From Neoarius graeffei (taxonomy: Eukaryota; Chordata; Actinopteri; Siluriformes; Ariidae), in assembly GCF_027579695.1 (NCBI RefSeq), contig NC_083572.1, forward strand, positions 17,956,421 through 18,020,420: 64,000 bases of DNA, given 5' to 3'. The translations under genes and the position numbers were made by a program. Under the pieces are notes generated by a model. The model was not told the DNA's origin and did not search any database. It saw only the letters and a list, made by a program, of their open reading frames with translations. Shown here piece by piece: positions 9,394-19,788 of the stretch (within the stretch, counting starts at the first letter, position 1; each line of letters begins with the position of its first letter).

Positions 9394-9690
9394 ACTTTAT
9401 TGATCCCTTTGGGAGGGTTCATCTCATTCTCATCTCATTATCTCTAGCCGCTTTATCCTGTTCTACAGGGTCGCAGGCAAGCTGGAGCCTATCCCAACTG
9501 ACTACGGGCGAAAGGCGGGGTACACCCTGGACAAGTCGCCAGGTCACCTTTGGGGGGGTTCCCTCAGGGAAATTAAAATTCCAGCAGCATCATTACAGGA
9601 TAAACAGAGGATAGAAAATAGAGAAAACTTCTTGATAAATTAAATTAAATTAAGTATTTACATATACAAATATAAAAAAGAATAAGATAT
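9345..9690 (-). mobile_element. LINE 3' tail with (ATAG)n, split by SINE fragment
   Basis: A run of ATAG units (9345-9392) is followed by AACTTTATTGATCCCTTTGG and a GGGAAATTAAAATTCCAGCA stretch. On the - strand this reads as a retroposon 3' end with a CTAT-repeat tail, a form common at fish LINE ends. A SINE piece interrupts it at 9421-9546. Confidence 0.6.
9421..9546 (-). mobile_element. 5'-truncated SINE insertion
   Basis: Only the 3' 126 bp of the SINE is present (tail through ACTTGTCCAGGGTGTACCCC). It is bounded by CCTTTGGGAGGGTTC (9406-9420) and CCTTTGGGGGGGTTC (9547-9561), a 15-bp TSD with one mismatch. This is the product expected from incomplete target-primed reverse transcription. 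Confidence 0.85.
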
Positions 9691-9737
9691 GGGGGGCGGC
9701 ACGGTGGTGTAGTGGTTAGCGCCGTCGCCTCACAGGT
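9690..9737 (+). mobile_element. SINE head fragment
   Basis: GGCGGCACGGTGGTGTAGTG through CGCCTCACAG is the first roughly 45 bp (A-box side) of the SINE, joined directly to LTR-like sequence at 9738. Confidence 0.75.
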
Positions 9738-9889
9738 GAGAGTTGATGTTTTACACAAATACTTTATTCTGGCTTTTCAGCTTGCTTGCTTGCTTTCTTT
9801 CATCCATCCATCACCCATTCACACATGCATTGTGGTTGGGGAGAGAGCTCCCTTTCTCTGCTCTCGCTCTCCTTTTATGCTCCATCCCT

Positions 9890-9931
<42 letters not shown>

Positions 9932-10022
9932 TTGACAGCAGGTGGAATGACTTAGCCACTTACGTTCCCCGACCTCGCCATCCATTCACAGACTGCTGCT
10001 TGGCCACGCCCTCGCTGCCACA
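9738..10022 (-). mobile_element. Truncated LTR, inverted relative of 13814-14126
   Basis: The - strand reads TGTGGCAGCGAGGGCGTGGC, then AAGTGGCTAAGTCATTCCAC, GGAGCTCTCTCC and GAATAAA in the same order as the LTR at 13814. A CA microsatellite (9894-9928) expands one position. The 3' end is lost at the SINE head. No internal gag/pol is attached. Confidence 0.6.
9894..9928 (+). repeat. (CA)n microsatellite
   Basis: An uninterrupted run of CA dinucleotides inside the truncated LTR. It creates spurious histidine/threonine open frames. Confidence 0.95.
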
Positions 10023-10811
10023 ACCTTATTTTCATGTCCTGTTATCCAGAGCGCATTTTTTTTCTTGTAAATTAACATTAGCGATATCATAATGCAGGGG
10101 TTCTCAACCTTTTTCAAGCTGGGCCTCCCCCAAAGCTGGTTCATTGCAGTTGGGGCCCCCCTCCTCCCGGTGCCAATCATCAATACTAGGCTATTGTTAT
10201 AACTGGAAGTAGCATCAGACTTCTAATGTGAGCTTGCAGGCATTATTATTATTACTATTATTATTATTATGATTAGTGGTAGGCCTATTATCATTACTAG
10301 GCTATAGCTATATAATTATGAGGTTACATGTTTTGCTGTTATTATTATTATTGTTATTATTATTATTATCAGTAGGCCTATTATCATTACTAGGCTATTG
10401 CTATAACTGGGAATTGGCACTAGACCTCTGATATGAATTTATGCTTTATTATTGTTATTATTACTAGGCCTAATAATAGGCATATCATCTGCATGTTTTA
10501 CAGAAGCTTGCAAGTAGGCGATGTTAAAGGTCCCATGGCATGAAATTTTCACTTTCTGAGGTTTTTTAACGTTAAAATGAGTTCCTCTGACCTTCTTAAG
10601 TCACCCCAGTGGCTAGAAATTTCATAATGTGTAAACCAAACTATGCCCAACATTTGAGAATGGCGCGTCAAAATGGCGCGTTGATAAACTCTTCCCTTTA
10701 CTACGTCAGCAAGGGAGATGATCCCCACGCCCCCCCCTCTGGATTCCCACCCACTGTATGGATTGCCCGCCCAGTTGTAGTGAGGAGACCATAGAGGGAG
10801 GACACAACAAC

Positions 10812-11111
10812 ATGGCATCACCTAAGCGAGCGAAACATGGAAATTGCGCTGTACATGGATGTGACAACACAGAAAAGAGTCTGTTTTTACTGTCGACAGG
10901 AGAGCCCCTGAAGACGCAGTGGCTTAATTTTATTTACTTCAATAATACGCCGTCGAGTCTACCTAAGACGGTGTATGTTTGTCGGAAGCATTTTCCTGAT
11001 GAATGTTTCCACAACTTGGGACAGTACAGGGCAGGTTTTGCACATCAACTGTCACTGAAGCCTGGGTCCGTACCAAGCATCCCTGCCGCATCAGCCACAA
11101 ACACCGAACAA
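10812..11111 (+). pseudogene. THAP-like first exon of Kolobok protein
   Basis: ATG at 10812 opens a frame of about 100 residues. It begins M-A-S-P-K-R-A-K-H-G-N-C and shows spaced zinc ligands: C-A-V-H-G-C, a W-L-N-F-I-Y-F core, then V-C-R-K-H-F. That is the C2CH order of a THAP finger, although spacing is shorter than in classical THAP domains. The exon ends at a GTAAGT donor (11112-11117). No downstream catalytic exon is present, so the transposase is incomplete. Confidence 0.6.
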
Positions 11112-11133
11112 GTAAGTGTATAACTGTTAAGTC

Positions 11134-11440
11134 GTTTTGCTGTGTTTTAAAATCGGTGCCACATTAGCCTTGCAATGGCTATATTAGCTGTGCAGCTAAC
11201 CGCTTCCTGCAGTTAGCCAGGTACTCTGCGCTACAAAACCAAAAAGCATGCAGCATGCTCTGTTAAACTGAGTTTAGTCTGGAAATTGACTGTAACTTAT
11301 GAGCTTATGTTTTGCCGTGTTTTAAAATCGGTGCCACGTTAGCCTTGCAATGGCTACATTAGCTGTGCAGCTAACCGCTTCCTGCAGTTAGCCAGGTACT
11401 CTGCGCTACAAAACCAAAAAGCATGCAGCATGCTCTGTTA
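11134..11440 (+). repeat. Direct duplication of about 131 bp
   Basis: The segments 11134-11264 and 11309-11440 are nearly identical (GTTTTGCYGTGTTTTAAAAT ... CATGCAGCATGCTCTGTTA), separated by 44 bp. It lies in the intron after the THAP-like exon of the Kolobok element. Confidence 0.85.
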
Positions 11441-11944
11441 TAATAGCCAATCAAAACAGTTTTTACAAAGACACCCACATTCTTTTTTTAAGTCACTCGT
11501 TCATTTTATTTATTTGTTTGTTCAGTAAAAACCCAAACATTTGTTGAATTTATTTTATTTCCTCGCGTCGCACCTTAATGACGTCAGCGCGCGGTATTTT
11601 TCCCTTCGCGGTTTGTTCCTTCTCTCTCGCCATAGTAAGACACCCACATCCGCTTGTTCTGACCCACTGGAGGTAGCGTCACAGTGCTGTTAGCCAATCA
11701 GAGGTAACACGTTTACATGTCATGAATATTAATGATAAGACCCGCCCCCACCCTCTACCCTTCCCCGCCTCCATGCTTCTCATTAGCAAAACGATGCACT
11801 GGGAAAAGCGCTGAAATGGGGCTTTCTCCCAGGAGGCTATATCTACGTGCCGAGGGTTCATTTCGAGAAAGGCTGCGGATATAACATCCGGAAACCTCCA
11901 CGAGCCCGTTTAAAGCATCAACAAACCACCATGCCATGGGTCCT

Positions 11945-13744
11945 TTAATGTGAGACCTGAGCCTGCTTTGCCTTGCAAAGATTCTCAATTCTTGGTGCAA
12001 TGTCTGATAAACATAGCCTCAAATCATCCTCGATTTGTGCATGATTGCGGTATTTCGTTTTGAGTGCAGTCATTTTTGAGAATCCTGCCTCACACAAATA
12101 TGTGGATGCGAAAGGGAGGAGAATCTTCAAGGCGACGTCACAGAGTTGAGGGTATTCCTGCATCAATGCTGCCCAGAATGACGAAAGAGGGCAGGAGGTA
12201 AAAAGTTCCTTCAGCCTACTGTCACTCTTCAGCTCAATAAGCTGTTCCTGCATATCAATTGACAGCTCGTTTGCTGTGCACACAAATGGATCTCGAACCC
12301 ACACAAAAGAGTGATAATCCTCTTTAAAGTACGTCACAAATTCTTTTCTCATTGCAGACAGGTGCTCAGACGCTGATTGAAATAGAGAGGAGAAATCGTG
12401 TGACGTGCCTGCATAAAGTCTGCAAGGCTGGGGAACATGTCGCAGTTCCCTCGACTGATGCGGACATGCCAGAGGTCAATTTTTTGTGTGAAGGCGTCCA
12501 CTCTGTCTGCGAGGAGCAAAATATGAGTTTCACGGCCTTGCAGAGACAGGTTGAGGCCATTCAAACGGTCAAATATATCGACCAAATAGGACAGAGACGC
12601 AAGCCACATAGTGTCATTCAGATGCTTCGCCAGATCTGATTTGATTTCTGTCAAAAAACACTTCACCTCCTCTCGCAGCTCATACAACCGCTGCAACACC
12701 CGCCCCCTGGAGAGCCAGCGAACTTCAGTGTGCAGAAGCAGCTGTTTGTGCCCTGACCCCATCTCCTGGCATAGGATCCCAAACAAGCGAGAGTTTAGCG
12801 GCCGTGGTTTGATTAGATTTGTCATTTTCACAGACTGGTTCAGCACGGAGTCAAAGAGAACCGGCATTTTTTTAGCAGCTAATGCTTCGCAATGGACCAT
12901 ACAATGTGTCCATTTCACAAGTGGAGCTACTTGCTGAACACGAGCAACTAGGCCACGCTCGCGGCCCGTCATTGCCTGTGCACCATCCGTGCACAGGCCA
13001 ACGCATCGGTCCCAAGCCAAACCATTTTCATGGATAAAAATATCAAGGACATTGAAGATGGCTTCTCCTGTAGTGTGCGACTGAAGAGGCCGGCAAAACA
13101 GGACATCCTCCTCAATTGCCTTGCCACGCAGATACCTGACATAGGCGAGGAGCTGTGCCTGCCCAGCAATATCAGTGGATTCGTCCAGCTGCAGCGCCTA
13201 GTAAGGACTTTGTTTTATGAATTCTATGAGTTGCTTTCTGATGTCATTAGACATGTCTGAAATCCTCCTAGCGACTGTGTCATTGGACAGTGGTACTGCA
13301 CAGAGTTTGGCTGCTGCACTATCTCCTATCATTATTCTGCACGTCTTGTGCGGCCGGCAAAATGAGAACCTCGGCAATTGTATGCAGTTTACCCAGTTTT
13401 GCTATTCTTTTGGCCACTACATACGATGCCTCCAAACACTGTTTAGACACAGTGCTGTGCACTGAAATGGCTGCCTGTTGCTGATGGAGGCCATCAAGCT
13501 TTCGTTTAAAATATTCTGCCGGTTTATCTTTAATAGCAGCATGTTTTGTTTCGAGGTGCCTTTTAAGTTTGCAGGGCTTCATGCTGTCGTTTGCTAGCAC
13601 CTCTGCACACACGACACACTGACGTCTCAGATCAGCCATGACTGTAAATCCAAACTGCAGGTATGCTTCATCGTACCTTCGAAGCTTTTTTGCAGCTGGT
13701 GGTGCGTCGGTTGCCTTGTTGGTCCTCACTAGAAATCTCTCCAT
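11945..13744 (-). pseudogene. hAT transposase, ZBED5/SCAND3-like, broken
   Basis: Read on the - strand from ATG at 13744: a BED-like finger (C-V-V-C ... H-L-E-T-K-H, about residues 40-70), then L-D-E-S-T-D near 13190 with an in-frame stop just before it, T-D-G-A-Q-A-M near 12980, H-T-E-V-R-W-L-S near 12720, and a C-terminal segment ending at the TAA made by the Kolobok target site. At least two frameshifts (about 13320 and 12350) and one stop disable it. The order of motifs matches hAT transposases related to ZBED5/SCAND3. It is inactive. Confidence 0.85.
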
Positions 13745-13813
13745 TTTTGTTAATTATAATTTGGATGTGTGGCTATGTTAAGAGACAAGTATCGGGGACT
13801 AATCAGATGGGAC

Positions 13814-14126
13814 TGTGGCAGTGGGGGCGTGGTCAAGCATCGGTCTGTGACAGGAGGGCGGAGTCAGGGAAGGTAAGTGGCAGAATCACTACACCTGTCG
13901 TTAATTAATGTGTTTGTGTGTCTTCCCAGTGACCACGCCCTATTTAAGGAGAGAGAGCAAGAGCAGAGGGAGCTCTCTCCACAACTAGACAACTGATGTG
14001 TGTGCGTGTGTCTGAGTGTGAGTGAGAGTGCGGATTCGCTGAAAAGCTGAATAAAAGCGAGTTTTGTGAACTCCGTTCTGTCCTGCCGTCCTTCTGTGCT
14101 CCACCCACCTACACGAACTGTCACAG
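13814..14126 (+). mobile_element. LTR (TGTGGCA...TGTCACA), solo or partial
   Basis: Starts TGTGGCAGTGGGGGCGTGGT and ends ACACGAACTGTCACA. It contains CCCTATTTAAGGAGAG (TATA-like, near 13937) and GCTGAATAAAAGCG (poly(A) signal, near 14047). No gag or pol follows. It is homologous to the inverted, truncated LTR at 9738-10022. Confidence 0.55.
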
Positions 14127-14231
14127 TGGATCAGGTCGGCGAAGGTGGAGGACTCCATGGGGCTGTTCTCTTCTGTGCTCATTCCCGGGTTTCGGCACCA
14201 CTGTGACAGCTCGTGTAGGTGGGTGGAGGTG
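14098..14231. repeat. Inverted repeat of LTR 3' end
   Basis: CTCCACCCACCTACACGA at the LTR end recurs inverted as TCGTGTAGGTGGGTGGAG at 14212-14229. The pair can form a stem of about 30 bp around a 70-bp loop, ending at the junction with the truncated Tc1. Confidence 0.8.
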
Positions 14232-15351
14232 GGTGTGTACAAATGGAGGAAATTCAAGACCATTGTTACCCTCCCCAGGAGTGGTCAACCAACAAAGATC
14301 ACTCCAAGAGCAAGGGGTGTAATAGCCGACGAGGTCACAAAGGACCCCAGGGTAACTTCTAAGCAACTGAAGGCCTCTCTCACATTGGCTAATGTTAATG
14401 TTCATGAGTCCACCATCAGGAGAACACTGAACAACAATGGTGTGCATGGCAGGGTTGCAAGTAGAAAGCCACTGTTCTCCAAAAAGAACATTGCTGCTCA
14501 TCTGCAGTTTGCTAAAGATCATGTGGACAAGCCAGAAGGCTATTGGAAAAATGTTTTCTGGACAGATGAGACCAAAATAGAACTTTTTGGTTTAAATGAG
14601 AAGCGTTATGTTTGGAGAAAGGAAAACACTGCTTTCCAGCATAAGAACCTCGTCCCATCTGTGAAACATGGTGGTGGTAGTATCATGGTTTGAGCCTGTT
14701 TTGCTGCATCTGGGCCAGGACGGCTTGCCATCATTGATGGAACAATGAATTCTGAATTATACCAGCGAATTCTAAAGGAAAATGTCAGGACATCTGTCCA
14801 TGAACTGAATCTCAAGAGAAGGTGGGTCATGCAGCAAGACAACGACCCTAAGCACACAAGTTGTTCTACCAAAGAATGGTTAAAGAAGAATAAAGTTCAT
14901 ATTCTGAAATGGCCAACTCAAAGTCCTGACCTTAATCCAATCGAAATGTTGTGGAAGGACCTGAAGCGAGCAGTTCATGTGAGGAAACCCACCAACATCC
15001 CAGAGTTGAAGCTGTTCTGTACGGAGGAAAGGGCAAAAATTCCTCCAAGCCGGTGTACAGGACTGATCAACAGTTACCGCAAACGTTTAGTAGCAGTTAT
15101 TGCTGCACAAGGGGGTCACACCAGATACTGAAAGCAAAGGTTCACATACATTTGCCACTCACAGATATGTAATATTGGATCATTTTCCTCAATAAATAAA
15201 TGACCAAGTATAATATTTTTGTCTCATTTGTTTAACTGGGTTCTCTTTATCTACTTTTAGGACTTGTGTGAAAATCTGATGATGTTTTCGGTCATATTTA
15301 TGCAGAAATCTAGAAAATTCTAAAGGGTTCACAAACTTTCAAGCACCACTG
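14230..15351 (+). mobile_element. 5'-truncated Tc1 element
   Basis: Shares its transposase and 3' TIR (ending TTTCAAGCACCACTG, then TA) with the full-length copy at 41390-42984. The 5' TIR and the first DNA-binding helix are missing: homology begins at the V-Y-K-W-R-K-F codons, next to the inverted LTR fragment. Confidence 0.88.
14236..15131 (+). pseudogene. Tc1 transposase, truncated, one stop
   Basis: The frame keeps the second HTH region and the DDE core: W-T-D-E-T-K (first D), Q-Q-D-N-D-P-K-H (second D) and S-P-D-L-N-P-I-E (E), so all three acids are present. A TGA interrupts at 14691-14693, at the position where relatives read M-V-W-G-C. The other copy of this family has the same TGA. 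The C-terminal end (stop at 15131) looks complete. The missing N-terminus and the stop make it inactive. Confidence 0.88.
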
Positions 15352-15354
15352 TAC

Positions 15355-15769
15355 TTCGTTACTGTCCACCTCTGCTGCAGTGACGTGCCAAATAGAGAGA
15401 GATATGACCATTTCACATACCTGTGGAATGATGCAGCATGAAGTTTAAATATGTTTTAAATGTTCATTCCTCTGTCCAGTTTGTTGTCATGAATTATCAA
15501 AAGTTTCAAATGAAATGAGCATTTGTGGGGGGAAAAACACTTGTGTGCTTATCAATCTTTTTAACAGTTTCTGCTGTTCTTGTTTTAAAGACTGTCTCAT
15601 ATTATCAAGCATCAACTGACTCTAAAAATGTTAAAAGAACTGTACGTAGTTTTGGCATTTATTGACTACCATACAGTGCAGAACACACCTTATGCGCCAT
15701 TCTACTGGACATTAATGATGCTGTAGAAAACACCAGGTGAGTGAAAAATTCTGCTGTTCTCATACTCAT
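15355..15769. other. Gene-free stretch
   Basis: AT-rich sequence with no coding motif or repeat that I recognise. It lies between the end of the Tc1 fragment and the outer element of the large nest. Confidence 0.45.
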
Positions 15770-15969
15770 ACACGTAGCCGGATATTTATGAAAATGGGTA
15801 TCTTCTCCTCCCCGTACTAGAAAATAATTCCGTTTACACAATGCTCAAAAACAGCCAGGGAAGGCTGTCAAAAACATGTCAAACAAATAGAAAGCCAACC
15901 AGAGATCTGAAAGCCAAAGAGGAGGGACCGTCAGATCACAATGCTAAAACTCTGTTTTCCCCATAACAC

Positions 15970-16381
15970 GGAGAAAACTCCGTTTTCTACTATTTACACG
16001 CAGGCATGAAAACGGAGTTTTCACAAATCTCCACTTTGCCCGGAGTTTTCAAAGATATCCGTTTTCAGTAACTGAAACCTCCGTTTACGTGTAAATGAGA
16101 GGTGCAACCGCATAAATAAATATCCGTTTTTATAGATACCCGGCTACGTGTAAACGGGGTCATTTCTCGTTAAAATTTCTTCTATTTTTCGACCCCGTTT
16201 ACACGTAGCCGGGTATCTATAAAAACGGATATTTATTTATGCAGTTGCACCTCTCATTTACACGTAAACGGAGGTTTCAGTCACTGAAAACGGATATCTT
16301 TGAAAACTCCAGGCAAAGTGGAGATTTCTGAAAACTCCGTTTTCATGCCTGCGTGTAAATAGTGGAAAATGGAGTTTTAGG
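15970..16381. repeat. Long palindrome of TIR modules
   Basis: The segment from AAACTCCGTTTTCTACTATT to about 16380 is an inverted pair with arms of about 190 bp and its centre near 16175. Each arm runs through CGTTTTCA, CAAAGATATCCGTTTTCA and CCGGCTACGTGTAAACGG. A third copy of the arm lies at 23758-23985. Confidence 0.85.
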
Positions 16382-17555
16382 TCTTCCAGACATCATGATA
16401 CGCATCACAGAACAATATTTGCGTCAGGCGCTCAATATTTTGGTTTGGTCTCATGGATGCAACACGGGTGGTCGTCCTTTTTACATATTTGCAAACACTT
16501 TTGGTTTGTTTGCATTTGCAAGTAGGACTACAACTGCTTTATGAGGAGCAGAGGAGAAGGAGTGCGAAGAGGGTTGCAGTTTTTCAGGCACTTTTCCTCC
16601 CACCAAGAGGAAAAGTGCTTGCTGCTTACCAACGTCGCCGTTGTCATGTCCTTTGTATTTTCACGATTCTGATAGGCTAATATGGCTTTATACTTCTCCT
16701 TATACTGCCACCTATATGTTTGGCATGCTCATAATAGCGCTTAGCCGTGTATCTATGCAGATCCATGTAAATGCAGATATTTTGGAGAACGGTCTGGTGT
16801 AATCGTGGATATTTTTGAAAACGGAGAGGCGGGGTTATCCGTTTCTATACACAGTGTTGGGCAAGTTACTTCAAAACTGGTTTGCATTATTTATTACTTG
16901 TTACTGTCATTTTAAAGTAATTAGTTACATTACAATATTACTGTATTTAAAATGTAAGGCATTACACTACTATTGCATTACTTTTAAGTTACTCTCACCA
17001 AAATAACTGGAAGTATGGATTTGGCAATCTAAATGTAGCTCAAGACGCTCAATTAGCTCATCACACATCCAGTGGAAGGTGATGTGGCATCTGACTGAGC
17101 TAGGCTTATGGTTAAAAACACTAGAATATAATAGCCACAGTGATGGCTCATGGCACAATACAAGGAACAATCATCGCAAGAACAGACAAAAGGTCAAAGT
17201 CTGGCAAATTGTGATAGAAATACTGTAACTTTAGGCCTATTCATATTAACATTAATTGAACTGTATTGTATTGTAATGTCTAAAGATATGACAGGATACA
17301 AAATTAGCATTTCTATGCCTTTATTGGCATATTTTTTTATAATAGGCCTGAAAAAAAACCAGAAGCCTTTTAAATCACGGCTAGACAATGACTATTAGCT
17401 ATATGAGGCTACCCAGTCACATTTCGAAAAACGGAATTAGAAATAACAAAATCAAAGTGCTTTTAATGATATTGAAGTGCTTGGGCATATTAGCCCTCGA
17501 AGGAAAGGCAGCTCAATCACTTTAGTCTGACTTCCGACCAGAAAAAAACCCTCAG

Positions 17556-17933
17556 TTATACAGGACAAAAATGTAAACAAACTGTCAGCATATTTTCAAC
17601 AACATACTCCGCCACAAGTCTCCTAACCTCTTGAGGCCGAAGGAGCATCTCAGAGCGGCAGAACGTTAATTTTGGCTGCTTTGTGATTTTATCGCCACTC
17701 TCATCCTCCGCTTGCTTCCTTGCTAACTGCATGTTACTATGGCACCTCTGTAAATGTTTAGTTAAATTACTGGTGCTATTTCGGGAAGTGGACCGTTCTT
17801 TAGGTTTAGCACACAAAGTGCATTTGACTATGATGTTCTTCACGTCCTTATTTTTCACAAACTTAAAGTAATGGGCGTGTGCCCATCTGGAGACTGTGCT
17901 ATCCGCCGTTAGATCAGCTGCAGGTTCACTCAT
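17556..17933 (-). pseudogene. hAT BED-finger exon
   Basis: On the - strand from ATG at 17933, about 125 residues include W-A-H-A-H-Y-F-K-F, then V-K-C-T-L-C and S-N-L-T-K-H-L-Q-R-C-H, the C2-H2-type BED zinc finger. The frame continues through a helical acidic segment (E-V-R-R-L-V-A-E-Y-V-V-E) that precedes the catalytic domain in hAT transposases, then stops. The catalytic and dimerisation parts are absent. A PIF/Harbinger-like insertion lies 23 bp upstream of the start codon. Confidence 0.8.
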
Positions 17934-18855
17934 CTCTCTCTCCTGTCTGACTAGCCTAAGGCCAAGTTTACATTAGACCGTATCTGTCTCGTTTTCTTCG
18001 CGGATGCACTGTCCATTTACATTAAAATGCCTGGAAACGCCGGGAAACGGGAATCCGCCAGGGTCCACGTATTCAATCCAGATCGTGTCTGGTCCGGTGC
18101 TGTGTAAACATTGAGAATACGCGGATACACTGTGCTGAGCTCTAGCTGGCGTTGTCATTGGACAACGTCACTGTGACATCCACCTTCCTGATTCGCTGGC
18201 GTTGGTCATGTGACGCGACTGCTGAAAAATGGCGCGGACTTCCACCTTGTATCACCTTTCATTAAAGAGTATAAAAGTATGAAAATACTGCAAATACTGA
18301 TGCAAATACTGCCCATTGTGTAGTTATGATTGTCTTTAGGCTTGCCATCCTTCCACTTGCAAGTGGTAAGTGACGCGCATGCCCGATATGCACTGAGATC
18401 ACACACACAGCGGCTCAGTCCCGAATCACTGCTCGTGTGCTTCACTCGCACGCTCTGTGAGCTGCGCAGGGCCGGAGTGCGCACCCTCCATAGGGCACTC
18501 GCTGTTCAGGGCGGAGTGATTTGGAGCGCAGGATGCCTGCGGAGCTGAGTGTATTAGGGTTGGGCGGTATTACGGTAAGAAGGTATCCCGAGGTATCCAA
18601 AAGTACCAACGGTATCGGTCTCATTACCGTCATTTAAAAAAAATATATAATATCTAAATAAATATGGAGTACATGAGGTCATAATATAAAATAATAAATT
18701 GAAGATCATCCCGAATAACTGTGTGATCGTATTTTCACTAATTCTATCAATTTCCTAAAGAAGTTTTCATCGCGTGCAGGGTTGTTTATGTCGTTACCAT
18801 GGCAACCCTGCGTGACATTTTGGAGTCTGACAGAAAGCTTCGCAAGAGACTGAGA

Positions 18856-19008
18856 GCGGGGGTGTCATGGCTCAGATGGCTAAGGCACCGTACCATAAAT
18901 CTGGGGACCCGGGTTCGATTCCGACCCGAGGTTATTTCCCGATCCCGTCTCTCTCTCTCTCCCCCGCTCATTTCCTGTCTCTCTATACTGTCCTATCTAA
19001 AAAAAAAA
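18856..19008 (+). mobile_element. Second tRNA-derived SINE family
   Basis: The tRNA-like head has a GGCTCAGATGG A box and a GGTTCGATTCC B box, followed by a CT-rich body with TTTCCTGTCTCTCTATACTG and an A-rich tail. The exact 11-bp TSD is AGAGACTGAGA at 18845-18855 and 19009-19019. It differs from the other SINE family in this window. Confidence 0.9.
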
Positions 19009-19032
19009 AGAGACTGAGACCGCGGTTGAAAG

Positions 19033-19140
19033 ATGGCAAGTCAAGATAACGAGTTAGTGGCAAAAAAAAATACAACATTGGCAATGTGGCAGTATTTTGG
19101 TTTCAAACCAAACGAAAAATCTAATATGTCCCCTAAGGCA
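19033..19140 (+). pseudogene. Truncated hAT N-terminal exon (BED start)
   Basis: ATG at 19033 begins M-A-S-Q-D-N-E-L-V-A-K-K, then M-W-Q-Y-F-G-F-K-P-N-E, the opening of ZBED-like hAT fingers. The cysteine pair that should follow is missing and the frame degrades. It belongs to the host hAT at 18555-21033. Confidence 0.6.
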
Positions 19141-19788
19141 CACCATAGCCTGGGGTACTCCACTTCCACGAGATCTCTCCAATGAGTTGTGTTTTGAGTA
19201 GGTTACATGAGTAACAACAAGGTAAAATAATATAACGTATGACATTTGGGATGTGGGTAATAAACGTTTGAAATGTCATCTACTGAAGAAACGGAAGAAA
19301 ACATCGTAGCGTAAACTGTTAGGTTTCTGGTGGGAATTAGCAATGCGCTTGCTATCTTTGTTGGGTGTGTTAAACCGTATGGATTTAAGTGGAATAATTG
19401 TAAGGAGTTATGTGATCAAGACAACGTTTTAAGCAAGGTAAGGCCATTTGATTATTAATTTCCCCGCCATGGCATGACGTGGGCCCATATGATTTTGCCT
19501 TGTGCAGCTATCACGCATTTGAATTAGGTTCGCCTCATTTGCGCTGAAGAATATGGTTTATCGCGCAGTCTAAACGGACTTGGGTGTTGGTTGATTCTTT
19601 TTCTTTTCTTTTTTTTATTTCCCATGCTTGAAAGGGTATGATCCTGCTCATCGTGTACTTTTTTTTGATGGAGTAGGTGAAATAGTGCTGCAAACGGCGT
19701 TTCAACGCAGACATGTGTAAACGACAGTTGAATGCTATTTTCAAGATGAAGGAAGAGTTGCGTGATGCTTTGAAATATCTCTTAATGC

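Larger units (their letters stand above)
10528..11944 (+). mobile_element. Kolobok-type element with THAP-like exon
   Basis: Begins AGGTCCCATGGCATG and ends CATGCCATGGGTCCT, inverted with one mismatch. TTAA flanks it at 10524-10527 and 11945-11948. TTAA duplication plus an encoded THAP-like finger is characteristic of Kolobok. Only the first exon is recognisable, so this is an internally deleted copy of 1.4 kb. Confidence 0.85.
10095..13780 (-). mobile_element. hAT transposon, decayed, split by Kolobok
   Basis: The left end, CAGGGGTTCTCAACCTTTTT, is a typical hAT terminus. AT-rich ATTATTATT repeats follow (10238-10480). The transposase gene runs right to left from 13744. No matching right terminus is found before the LTR that starts at 13814, so that end is lost or diverged. 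A Kolobok element occupies 10528-11944. Confidence 0.65.

Noticed and set aside
9712..10092. 126-residue + frame with a His/Thr run
   Set aside because: It spans a SINE head, antisense LTR and a CA microsatellite. No domain is present.
10758..10811. Earlier start for the THAP-like exon
   Set aside because: The upstream codons show no conserved residues. The ATG at 10812 gives the usual short lead before the first Cys.
16815..17398. Short + frames at 16815-17006 and 17150-17398
   Set aside because: AT-rich hAT ends produce them; no conserved motif or codon bias.
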